A stretch of DNA of 8,556 bases, from assembly GCA_023388675.1 (NCBI GenBank), contig JAEWFU010000469.1:1-8556 (forward strand), given 5' to 3'. Positions 1 through 6,343 of this stretch are shown here, piece after piece. The stretch's first letter is position 1. The number at the start of each line of letters is the position of its first letter. The notes under the pieces were generated by a model. It made no database searches and was not told where the DNA came from. It saw only the letters and a program-made list of their open reading frames with translations. This stretch comes from Pseudomonadota bacterium (GTDB lineage Bacteria > Pseudomonadota > Alphaproteobacteria > Rhizobiales > Rhizobiaceae). Both the position numbers and the translations under genes were made by a program.

Positions 1-360
1 GACCAGCAGAAGGCGCTCGTCGTCAGCCGCGACCTCATCACCCGCTTCGGCGACGGCATCGACGGCGTCTACGCCAACGACGACACCATGGCGCGCGGCT
101 TCATCGACGCCTGGAAGGAAGCCAAGCCCGGTGAGCCGACGCCGCCGATCGTCGGCATCAACGGCCAGAAGGACGCCTTCGAGTCGATCAGGTCCGGCGA
201 GATGCATTCGACGATCGTCCAGTCGCCGGTGGAAGACGGCAAGCTGGCGATCGAGACTATGGCCGAGATCCTCGACGGCAAGGAAGTCGGCGCCCGTCTG
301 CCGATCCCGCTCACGGTCGTGACGAAGGCGAATGTCGACAGCGTCGAACCGGCGTTCTGA
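1..360 (+). CDS. Sugar ABC transporter periplasmic substrate-binding protein, C-terminal part
   Basis: Partial gene: the reading frame is open from base 1 and ends at TGA 358-360, leaving 119 C-terminal residues. It matches the C-terminal lobe of ribose/xylose-type binding proteins (Peripla_BP_4, type I fold). Visible hallmarks are the hinge motif IDGVYANDD near residues 20-28, IVGINGQKDAFESI near 50-63 (the usual V-G-I-D-G strand and helix), STIVQSP near 70-76, and the LDGKEVG...TVVTKANV tail near 91-111, typical of this family. Such proteins sit in the periplasm and deliver a sugar or polyol to a permease-ATPase pair; the specific sugar cannot be read from this fragment. It is convergent with the phosphonate cluster and separated from it by a terminator, so it most likely belongs to an unrelated operon extending left of the window. 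The signal peptide and N-terminal lobe are outside the window. Confidence 0.88.
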   Translation, partial: DQQKALVVSRDLITRFGDGIDGVYANDDTMARGFIDAWKEAKPGEPTPPIVGINGQKDAFESIRSGEMHSTIVQSPVEDGKLAIETMAEILDGKEVGARLPIPLTVVTKANVDSVEPAF

Positions 361-387
361 TACACGCAAAACTCGCCCGACATGCAG

Positions 388-418
388 AGGGCCCGCCTGG
401 TGCGGGCCCTTTCTTTAT
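388..418 (+). terminator. Rho-independent terminator after the sugar-binding protein gene
   Basis: A perfect 9-bp GC-rich stem (AGGGCCCGC at 388-396 pairing with GCGGGCCCT at 402-410) encloses a 5-base loop and is followed directly by TTCTTTAT at 411-418. It begins 27 bases after the stop codon of the sugar-binding protein gene. The T-tract is on the plus strand only, so this is built to stop the rightward transcript. The hairpin also lies 27 bases beyond the aepW stop on the other strand, where it could fold but lacks a T-tract. Confidence 0.9.
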
Positions 419-444
419 CTGCCGTAAGCTCGGGGGACGAGGCG

Positions 445-2460
445 CTACCGTTGCCGCCAGGCTTGCGAGCGCTTCAGCAGCAGCCGCGATACGAGCCCGT
501 GCAGCAGGCGCGCGGCGACGTTGGTGTAGAAGATCATCATGCCCATGGCAGCCGCAGGCGCGATGTCGCCGGCATCGTCCATGTTGAGCACGGCCACAGA
601 GGCAAGCTGCGTCTGCGTCGAATAGAGGAACACCACTGCCGAGACCGTCGTCATCGCATTGACGAAGAGGTAGATCGAGATGTCGAGGATGGCGGGCAGG
701 GAAACCGGCACCGTGACCCGGAAGAACAGCCGATGGAACGGCTGCTTCAGCGACGCGGCCACCGGCTCGAACTCGCGATCCATCTGGTTGAGCGCGGTCA
801 GCGCCGTGAGGTGCGAGACGGTGTAGAAGTGGGTGACGGTGGAGACCACCAGGATCGCCATCGTGCCGTAGATCGGGTTGAGCGGGTTGGCCGGGTCGTT
901 GAAGAAGAAGATGTAGGAGAGGCCGAGGACCATGCCCGGCACGGCCATCGGCAGCATGGCAAGGAACTGGAAGAGCGTGCGGCCGGCCGCGAAGCCGTCG
1001 GTCTTTTCCACCATGTAGGCGCCGACGAAGACGATGATCGTGCCGAAGACGGCGGTGAGCAGAGCCATCACGATCGAGTTGTAGTAGGCGCCCCAGCCGC
1101 CGCCATCCATCAGGTCGAAGCGGAAGTTGTTGAGGCTGGGCGTCAGGTCGTAGGGCCAGAATTTCACGGTCGCGGCGAACTGGCAGACGCCGATCATCAT
1201 CAGGATGAAAAGGGCGACGGCGGAGCAATAGACGAAGCACGCCGTATCGAAGCCGCGGTCGGGCTTCGGCTGGTAGGGCACCGAACGCGCCGACAGCAGC
1301 GCCACCTGGCGCTTGCGGATGGCGCTGTCGACGAAGAAGGCTGCCACGGCAGGAACCAGCAGCAATACCGCCACCACCGCGCCCATCTCGAAATTCTGCT
1401 GGCCGATGACCTGCTTGTAGATGTCGACGGCGAGCACGTTGTACTGGCCGCCGATCACCTTCGGCAGGCCGAAATCGGTGATGACGAGCGTGAACACCAC
1501 GAAAGCGGCGGAGATGATGCCGTAACGCGCACCCGGCACCGTGACGGTCCAGAAGGTGCGCCATGGGCTCGACCTGAGCGATTGCGCGGCCTCGTAGTGG
1601 CGCTGGTCGGCCACCGACAGCGCGGTCGAGATGATCAGCAGGGCGTGGGGCAGGGTGAAGAAGACCGACCCGATGACGATGCCGATCGGGCCGTAGATGG
1701 AATGGCCCATCATCATGCCCTTCAGGAGGCCCTGATTGCCGAAGAGGTAGACGAGCGCGATGCCCGGCAGCAGCGACGGCACGAGGATGGGGATGGTGGT
1801 GACGAGCCTGAAGAAGCCTTTGAAAGGCATGCAGCTTCGGTTCAGGGCATAGGCCAGGCCGAAGGCGATGCTGATGACCAGCACCGTGCTGATGACACCC
1901 ATCAGCACCGAATTGGTGATCGATTGCGCGAGCGCCGGGGTCGAGAAATAGGCGACGAAGTTGTCGAGGCCGAGCGAAGCCGAGGGGCGGATCACCACAC
2001 GGCGGAAGGTGTTGGAATCGAGCTCGAGCCACTCGGTGCCGCGATGCAGTTCCGAGCCCACGAGATAGGCCGCATCGTCGCTCGTGCCGCGGATGCGGTA
2101 CATGACCGGACTGCGGAAGCTGAAGTCCGAATAGAGCGCGGTCAGTGAGAGGCGGCCGTCCGAGCCGGTGTTCAACTGGTCGGGCGTGATGACGCCCCCG
2201 ACTTCCTCATTGAGCGCGGCGACGGTCTTCGGCTCGTTCCAGTTCGTGGCGCTTTCGTCACTGCGCTGGAGTTCGAAGGCCGTGAGGTCGAACTCGTAGG
2301 TCGAGACGGATTTGGACAGCAGGACATAAAGCGGGGCGGCAAGCGCCACCAGCAGGTAGAGCGATATGACCACCATCAAGCCGCGCTTGACGAGATCGTC
2401 GCCGGAGACCCTGGCCCGCAACGGGCGCCCTTTGGGGATTTCGAGCGTCGCTGCCGTCAT
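445..2460 (-). CDS. aepW: 2-aminoethylphosphonate ABC transporter permease, fused double-domain (AepW/PhnU2-like)
   Basis: A 671-residue inner-membrane permease made of two BPD_transp_1 (FbpB-like) halves in one chain, the arrangement known for AEP importers annotated as PhnU2 or AepW. It would form the translocation path alone with an AepV dimer. TM1 is near residues 27-49. The first half has membrane segments from about 178 on, and an EAA loop with HYEAAQSL at 289-295 and TVPG at 307-310. The second half starts with a TM near 405-425 and has its EAA loop as EPVAASL at 565-571 and TVPVSLP at 583-589. Residues about 51-168, between TM1 and TM2, form a long hydrophilic segment, making the protein longer than the roughly 550-580 residues I expect for this type. 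The start ATG lies one base after the aepV stop (TGA-C-ATG), with GGGGAA at 2472-2467 as ribosome binding site inside the end of aepV, indicating translational coupling. AEP specificity is inferred from neighbours; other fused Fe/polyamine-type permeases look alike. Confidence 0.85.
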   Translation of the reverse strand: MTAATLEIPKGRPLRARVSGDDLVKRGLMVVISLYLLVALAAPLYVLLSKSVSTYEFDLTAFELQRSDESATNWNEPKTVAALNEEVGGVITPDQLNTGSDGRLSLTALYSDFSFRSPVMYRIRGTSDDAAYLVGSELHRGTEWLELDSNTFRRVVIRPSASLGLDNFVAYFSTPALAQSITNSVLMGVISTVLVISIAFGLAYALNRSCMPFKGFFRLVTTIPILVPSLLPGIALVYLFGNQGLLKGMMMGHSIYGPIGIVIGSVFFTLPHALLIISTALSVADQRHYEAAQSLRSSPWRTFWTVTVPGARYGIISAAFVVFTLVITDFGLPKVIGGQYNVLAVDIYKQVIGQQNFEMGAVVAVLLLVPAVAAFFVDSAIRKRQVALLSARSVPYQPKPDRGFDTACFVYCSAVALFILMMIGVCQFAATVKFWPYDLTPSLNNFRFDLMDGGGWGAYYNSIVMALLTAVFGTIIVFVGAYMVEKTDGFAAGRTLFQFLAMLPMAVPGMVLGLSYIFFFNDPANPLNPIYGTMAILVVSTVTHFYTVSHLTALTALNQMDREFEPVAASLKQPFHRLFFRVTVPVSLPAILDISIYLFVNAMTTVSAVVFLYSTQTQLASVAVLNMDDAGDIAPAAAMGMMIFYTNVAARLLHGLVSRLLLKRSQAWRQR

Positions 2461-2461
2461 G

Positions 2462-3643
2462 TCAGGTTCCCCGGGGAAAGACGAGCACCCGGTCGCGCGG
2501 GAGCTCGACGCTCATGGTGCTGCCCTCGGCGATGTCGAGGCGGCGCACCGCGTTGATCGAGAAATCGGCGACGAGCAGGCCGTCTCCGAAGCGCGGCGAG
2601 GCGAGGCGGGTGCGCCAGAAACCGCCGAGAAACTCCATTTCGCGCACCTCGACGTCGATCAGATTTTCCGATGTGGCGACGACGTCTGGAGCGCCAGGCG
2701 AGCGGGCGCCGTCGCCGTGGGGAATGACGTCGACCGGACGGATCACAGCGGTGACCGGCGTGCCGGCGACGCAGTCGTGCGGCGCGCAGGCAAGTTCGGT
2801 TCCGGTGAGCGAAATCCGGCCGTTGGCCAGCACCTTTGCCGGAAACTGGTTGGTCTCGCCGATGAAGTCGGCAACGAAGAGGCTTGTCGGCTCGCGATAG
2901 ACCTCGGTCGGCGTTCCGACCTGCTCGATGACGCCGTGGTTCATCACCACGATGCGGTCGGCCATGGCGAGAGCCTCTTCCTGATCATGGGTGACCATGA
3001 TGGTGGTTACGCCCAGCTTGCGCTGCAGGTTCTTGATCTCGTGGCGCAGGTGGACGCGCACCTTGGCGTCGAGCGCCGAAAGCGGTTCGTCGAGCAGCAG
3101 CAGGCCGGGTGAGATGGCCATTGCGCGCGCCAGCGCGATGCGCTGCTGCTGGCCGCCGGAAAGCTGCGCAGGGTATTTCTTCGCCTGGCTGGCAAGGCCG
3201 ACGAGGTCGAGAAGTTCGGCGACCCGCTGCGCGATTTCGGCTTTGGAACGTCGGGTGTTCTCAAGCCCGAAGGCAACGTTCCTTTCGATCGTCAGGTTGG
3301 GAAAGAGCGCGTAGGACTGGAAAACGATGCCGTAGTCGCGCTGCGACGGCGGCAGCACGGAAATATCCCTGCCGCCCTGGTGGATGATGCCGCGTGTCTG
3401 GAGGTCGAGCCCTGCGACGGCGCGCAGCAAGGTTGTCTTGCCGCATCCGGAGGGGCCGAGGAAGCAGACGAATTCGCCTTCCCCGATCGACAGCGAGATG
3501 TCCTTGAGCGCGACGAAGTCGCCGAAGGACTTCCAGACATTCTCGATCTGCAGATATGGAGGCTTCACCGGTTCGGTCCCTTCCGCGCGCAGCCGCGCGT
3601 TTACCGCCGCCCCCGTCGCGCCGGGAATGGTCTCGTGTTTCAT
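2462..3643 (-). CDS. aepV: 2-aminoethylphosphonate ABC transporter ATP-binding protein (AepV/PhnT2-like)
   Basis: A 393-residue ABC ATPase that powers import from the cytoplasmic face of the membrane. All nucleotide-binding motifs are intact: Walker A GPSGCGKTT at 63-71, Q-loop Q109, signature LSGGQQQR at 161-168, Walker B LLLLDEP at 181-187, D-loop SALD at 189-192 and H-loop His219. The region from about 265 to 390 is a TOBE-type regulatory domain, as in PotA/FbpC-like subunits. About 30 residues precede the ABC core, which begins LQIENVWKSFG; the family usually has fewer. The ATG start is supported by AAGG seven bases upstream (3654-3651) and no better internal ATG precedes the core. The gene lies between the binding protein, 72 bases upstream behind a hairpin, and the permease, one base downstream. 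General fold and role are certain; the AEP assignment comes from the surrounding catabolic genes (TIGR03265-like by recognition, not by search). Confidence 0.9.
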   Translation of the reverse strand: MKHETIPGATGAAVNARLRAEGTEPVKPPYLQIENVWKSFGDFVALKDISLSIGEGEFVCFLGPSGCGKTTLLRAVAGLDLQTRGIIHQGGRDISVLPPSQRDYGIVFQSYALFPNLTIERNVAFGLENTRRSKAEIAQRVAELLDLVGLASQAKKYPAQLSGGQQQRIALARAMAISPGLLLLDEPLSALDAKVRVHLRHEIKNLQRKLGVTTIMVTHDQEEALAMADRIVVMNHGVIEQVGTPTEVYREPTSLFVADFIGETNQFPAKVLANGRISLTGTELACAPHDCVAGTPVTAVIRPVDVIPHGDGARSPGAPDVVATSENLIDVEVREMEFLGGFWRTRLASPRFGDGLLVADFSINAVRRLDIAEGSTMSVELPRDRVLVFPRGT

Positions 3644-3666
3644 CGCACGACCTTCTTCTCTTCATG

Positions 3667-3702
3667 AAAAAGGCCGGGGGAGATGATCGCTCCACCCGGC
3701 CT
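3667..3702 (-). terminator. Intra-operon terminator/attenuator hairpin between aepX and aepV
   Basis: On the minus strand an 8-bp perfect stem (AGGCCGGG, 3702-3695, with CCCGGCCT, 3678-3671) continues past a one-base bulge into four more pairs (GGAG with CTCC), with a 7-base loop. TTTTT follows, overlapping the last stem base (3671-3667). This is the form of a strong intrinsic terminator. It starts 13 bases after the aepX stop and ends 23 bases before the aepV start. Hairpins in this position are known to protect or partly terminate binding-protein mRNA, giving more periplasmic protein than permease/ATPase; that this one does so is inferred. Confidence 0.82.
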
Positions 3703-3715
3703 CGTTCTCAAGGGG

Positions 3716-4738
3716 CTAGCCCTTCGGTTCGGACTTCGCGTCGTAGCGCTTCTGCCACTCGGCGAGGATCGCCTTGCGGTTGTTGGCCGCCCACTCGAAA
3801 TCGTTCTCGATCATCTTGGCGGGGATGTCGTCGGGCAGGTGCTCGACCGGCTTGGCGATGCCCGGATAGGCGACGACCGCGTAGCCGACATTGTACATCT
3901 CGTTGGCTTCCTTGGTGATCGACCAGTCGACCAGCTTCTGGGCCGCTTCGAGATTTGCGGTGCCGGCGATGATGGCGGTCGCTTCCGCCTCCCAGCCGGA
4001 GCCCTCCTCCGGGAAGATGATGTCGATCGGAGCGCCGGCCTTCTTGGCGTTGGCGCCGGGGAACTCGAAAGATACGCCGATCACCGTCTCGCCCGCTCCC
4101 GCCATCTTGCAGGGTTTTGACCCGGAGTGGGTATAGGCGGCGATGTTTTCGTGCAGGCCGTCCATGAACGCCCAGGCGTCTTCCTCGCCGAACATCTGGA
4201 TCCAGGCCGAGACGTCGAGGAAGCCGGTGCCCGAGGAGTTCGGGTTCGGCATGACCACGTGGCCCTTATATTCCGGCTTGGTCAGGTCCTTCCACGATTT
4301 TGGCGGCGTGAGGCCGAGCTTCTCGGCCTCGATGGTGTTGTAGCAAAGCGCGGCCACGTAAGCGTCCATGCCGACCCAGCTCGGCGGCGTGGAGGAATCG
4401 ACGAATTTCGGGTCGAGCTTTTCCACGCCGGCCGGCGCATAGGGCTCCAGCATGCCCTCGCTCTTGAGCAGGAGCAGCGAGGTCGCCGCCACGCCCCACA
4501 CCACGTCGGCCTGCGGGTTGTCTTTCTCTGCCAGAAGCTTGGCGGTCATGACGCCGGTGGAGTCACGGACCCAGTTGACCTTGATGTCGGGATTTGCGGC
4601 TTCGAAAGTCTGCTTGTAGCGGTCGAGATCGACGGCCTCGATCGACGTGTAGACGGTCAACTCGGTCTGGGCGAATGCAGCCGAGGCGGAAAGGGCCGTC
4701 GCGAAAGCTGCGAGTGCGGCTGCGCGATATGTTGTCAT
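3716..4738 (-). CDS. aepX: 2-aminoethylphosphonate ABC transporter periplasmic binding protein (AepX/PhnS2-like)
   Basis: A 340-residue type II periplasmic binding protein of the FbpA-like group to which AEP-binding proteins (PhnS2, AepX) belong. Residues 1-23 are a Sec signal peptide: a basic start (MTTYR), an Ala-rich hydrophobic core, and a likely cut at AFA^Q after residue 23. The mature protein begins with the typical strand LTVYTS (27-32); DSTGVMTAKLL (59-69) and NPNSSGTGF (165-173) are ligand-loop motifs, the second a plausible phosphonate-contacting loop. I chose the ATG at 4738 because GGGGA (4751-4747) lies eight bases upstream and the signal peptide is then of normal length. An in-frame ATG at 4753 would add five residues and has a weaker AGGTG site. 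The gene is first of the transporter set, about 200 bases after pbfA and followed by a terminator-like hairpin. Iron or polyamine binding is possible for the fold, but the location beside PhnY and PbfA argues for AEP or a close analogue. Confidence 0.88.
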   Translation of the reverse strand: MTTYRAAALAAFATALSASAAFAQTELTVYTSIEAVDLDRYKQTFEAANPDIKVNWVRDSTGVMTAKLLAEKDNPQADVVWGVAATSLLLLKSEGMLEPYAPAGVEKLDPKFVDSSTPPSWVGMDAYVAALCYNTIEAEKLGLTPPKSWKDLTKPEYKGHVVMPNPNSSGTGFLDVSAWIQMFGEEDAWAFMDGLHENIAAYTHSGSKPCKMAGAGETVIGVSFEFPGANAKKAGAPIDIIFPEEGSGWEAEATAIIAGTANLEAAQKLVDWSITKEANEMYNVGYAVVAYPGIAKPVEHLPDDIPAKMIENDFEWAANNRKAILAEWQKRYDAKSEPKG

Positions 4739-4879
4739 GATGTTGTTCCCCATTATTTGGCACCTGAAACGGATGCGAGGGGACGCCTGCTGCTCTTTGG
4801 CACGCCGGTACCGCCGGCTTCAAAACGTCCATGGTCGGGATCGTGGGGAAAGTGCCGCGATAAGTAAAATCTATTTAAT

Positions 4880-4893
4880 CGATGGTACTATCG
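4880..4893. promoter_or_regulatory. 14-bp near-palindrome upstream of aepX, candidate operator
   Basis: The sequence CGATGGTACTATCG is symmetric at 12 of 14 positions around GTAC, and lies in the AT-rich part of the pbfA-aepX gap about 140-155 bases before the aepX start. On the minus strand it overlaps a weak possible -10 (TAGTAC, 4890-4885) that stands 17 bases after a possible -35 (ATGACA, 4913-4908). GntR-type regulators often bind short palindromes of this kind, but no regulator gene is in the window and the promoter match is poor. The size and placement suggest an operator; nothing proves it. Confidence 0.3.
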
Positions 4894-4906
4894 TGCATGG
4901 CGATAT

Positions 4907-4924
4907 TTGTCATCGTGTCGTCAT
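4907..4924 (+). promoter_or_regulatory. Pho-box-like direct repeat upstream of aepX
   Basis: Two 7-base units, TTGTCAT (4907-4913) and TCGTCAT (4918-4924), are separated by 4 bases, giving the 11-base period of a PhoB Pho box. Against the consensus CTGTCAT-N4-CTGTCAT they match 6 of 7 and 5 of 7. The repeat reads on the plus strand, so it is inverted with respect to aepX transcription, unlike most activating Pho boxes. It lies about 170 bases before the aepX start. PhoB control of phosphonate uptake is well known, although several AEP-specific systems are induced by substrate independently of phosphate, so this is only a candidate site. Confidence 0.35.
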
Positions 4925-4930
4925 GCAGGC

Positions 4931-4953
4931 GAAAGGCCGGCGTTCAGCCGGCC
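4931..4953 (-). terminator. Hairpin overlapping the pbfA stop codon, possible weak terminator
   Basis: On the minus strand GGCCGGC (4953-4947) and GCCGGCC (4941-4935) form a perfect 7-bp stem around a 5-base loop that contains the pbfA TGA, followed by TTTC (4934-4931). The T-tract is short, so termination is probably partial, or the hairpin may just protect the 3' end of the catabolic mRNA. With the 205-base gap that follows, it marks a likely boundary between the catabolic and transport transcripts. Confidence 0.5.
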
Positions 4954-6290
4954 ATGACCGCGCGCTCGACGGTGGCCAACGCACGGTCGAGATCCTCGCG
5001 TTCGATGATGAGCGGTGGTGACAGGGTGAGAACGTTGCCGGCGCTGATCTTGAAGCTCAGGCCTTCCTCCAGGCAGCGATAATAGACGCGCTCGGCCAGT
5101 TCGCGGGCAGGGGCGTAGCTGTCGGTGTCGGTCACCAGTTCGACGCCCATCATGAGACCCCGGCCGCGTACCTCCCCGAAATGCGGGCTGCGAGCCAGCG
5201 TTTCAGAAAGCCTTGCCATCGCGTAGCTGCCGAGCTCGGCCGCACGTTCGACAAGGCCTCCGTCTTCTATGATGCCGATGGTGGTGAGTGCCGCGCGCGT
5301 CGTCACCGGGTTCTTCTCGTGGGTGTAGTGTCCGATCGCGTAGTCGCCGGCGACGTCGAGGTCGCGCCGCGCGACAACCGACGCGATGGGCAGGATGCCG
5401 CCGCCCAGCGCCTTGCCGAGAACGAGAATGTCGGGCACGACGCCATCATGCTCATGCGAGAAGAATCTGCCTGTCTTGCCGAGGCCCGTCGGGATCTCGT
5501 CGAAGATGAGCAGAGTTCCGTGCCGGTCGCAGGCTTCGCGCACGGCTTTCCAGAAACCGGGCGCCGGAACGAGCGGCGTGGCGCGCATCGGCTCCGCAAC
5601 GACGGCGGCGAAATCGCCCTCACGGCCAAGGACATAGGAGATCATGCTCGCGCAGGCGCGGGCGGACGCTTCGAGGCTGTCGTGGCCGTAGGCGCAGTTG
5701 CGGCTCGCCCATGGCGCGACGTGTTCGGCACCGGTGACAAGCGGACCGGCGATTTGCGACCGGAACGTCGCCTCGCCGCCGACGCTTGCGGCACCGAAGC
5801 CCGCACCGTGGAAGGCATCCCAGAACGACAGGGTCTTGAAGCGTCCGGTGGCCGCACGCGCGATCTTCAAGGCGACTTCGATCGCATCCGAGCCGCCGGT
5901 CGTGAAAAGCACTTTCGAGAGGTCGCCGGGTGCGAGCCGGCCGAGCTTCTCGGCGAGTTCCACGGCAGGCTCGCAGGCGAAGCGGCGCGGCGCGAAGCTG
6001 AGATCGTCGAGCTGCTGTTTGATCGCGGCGACCAGGCGCGGATGGGCGTAGCCGATATGGTGGACGCTGTTGCCATGGAAATCCATGTATCGCCGGCCCG
6101 CGAGGTCCTCGATCCAGATTCCTTCAGCCTTCGCGATCGTCGATACGCAGGGGCTCGACAGGCTCTGGTGCAGAAAGGCTTCGGCGTCGCGCTGTAGAAG
6201 CTCGCGCGTCGGCGCATGATCCTGGCGCGCGTTCCATTCCTGCCTTGCCGCCGCGCGGTTGGATTCGCCTTCGGTGTGGACAATGCTCAT
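4944..6290 (-). CDS. pbfA: PLP-dependent (R)-1-hydroxy-2-aminoethylphosphonate ammonia-lyase, class III aminotransferase fold
   Basis: A 448-residue cytoplasmic PLP enzyme with the class III (ornithine/GABA aminotransferase-like) fold. Visible features are HGNSVHHIGYAHP (72-84), the PLP-phosphate loop TTGGSDAIEVALK (130-142), Asp264 in IFDEIPTGLGKTG, which pairs with the pyridine nitrogen, the Schiff-base lysine Lys293 in LVLGKALGGG, and HYTHEKNP (321-328). In phosphonate clusters this family is PbfA, which removes ammonia from (R)-1-hydroxy-2-aminoethylphosphonate to give phosphonoacetaldehyde; the classical AEP transaminase PhnW is a different (class V) fold. Placement between the flavoenzyme and the AEP importer, in a PhnY operon, fits this role. 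The ATG at 6290 is chosen because GGGGAGA (6304-6298) lies seven bases upstream; an upstream GTG at 6323 would add 11 residues without a better site. The gene begins 53 bases after the flavoenzyme gene. A true transaminase using AEP or a phospholyase related to AGXT2L1 cannot be excluded by eye. Confidence 0.8.
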   Translation of the reverse strand: MSIVHTEGESNRAAARQEWNARQDHAPTRELLQRDAEAFLHQSLSSPCVSTIAKAEGIWIEDLAGRRYMDFHGNSVHHIGYAHPRLVAAIKQQLDDLSFAPRRFACEPAVELAEKLGRLAPGDLSKVLFTTGGSDAIEVALKIARAATGRFKTLSFWDAFHGAGFGAASVGGEATFRSQIAGPLVTGAEHVAPWASRNCAYGHDSLEASARACASMISYVLGREGDFAAVVAEPMRATPLVPAPGFWKAVREACDRHGTLLIFDEIPTGLGKTGRFFSHEHDGVVPDILVLGKALGGGILPIASVVARRDLDVAGDYAIGHYTHEKNPVTTRAALTTIGIIEDGGLVERAAELGSYAMARLSETLARSPHFGEVRGRGLMMGVELVTDTDSYAPARELAERVYYRCLEEGLSFKISAGNVLTLSPPLIIEREDLDRALATVERAVMAG

Positions 6291-6343
6291 TGCCGCGTCT
6301 CCCCGCCTGGTCCGACGCCTCACCGGTCATGCTGCCGGACGCC

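Noticed and set aside
311..2032. A 573-residue open frame on the minus strand in another frame of the permease
   Set aside because: It is a low-complexity Arg/His/Pro/Leu-rich shadow and would overlap the terminator at 388-418; only the 671-residue frame gives a coherent protein.
382..2148. A 588-residue open frame on the plus strand opposite the permease gene
   Set aside because: Its translation is rich in Arg, His, Asp and Glu with no recognisable domain, as expected for the antisense frame of a GC-rich membrane-protein gene. The minus-strand permease has clear family motifs.
4804..4818. A small hairpin (5-bp stem GCCGG/CCGGC) in the aepX leader, considered as a riboswitch element
   Set aside because: A single short stem with no conserved riboswitch core or nearby T-tract; not enough for a call.
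4876..4911. A tiny minus-strand open frame (ATG ACA AAT ATC ... TAA, 12 codons) in the aepX leader that could be a leader peptide
   Set aside because: No ribosome binding site, no run of regulatory codons and no paired attenuator structure; it also overlaps the candidate operator and promoter, so it is probably not transcribed from that promoter.
5181..6197. A 338-residue plus-strand open frame opposite pbfA
   Set aside because: No domain, Arg/Ala/Glu-rich composition typical of an antisense frame, and fully contained in a well-supported gene.
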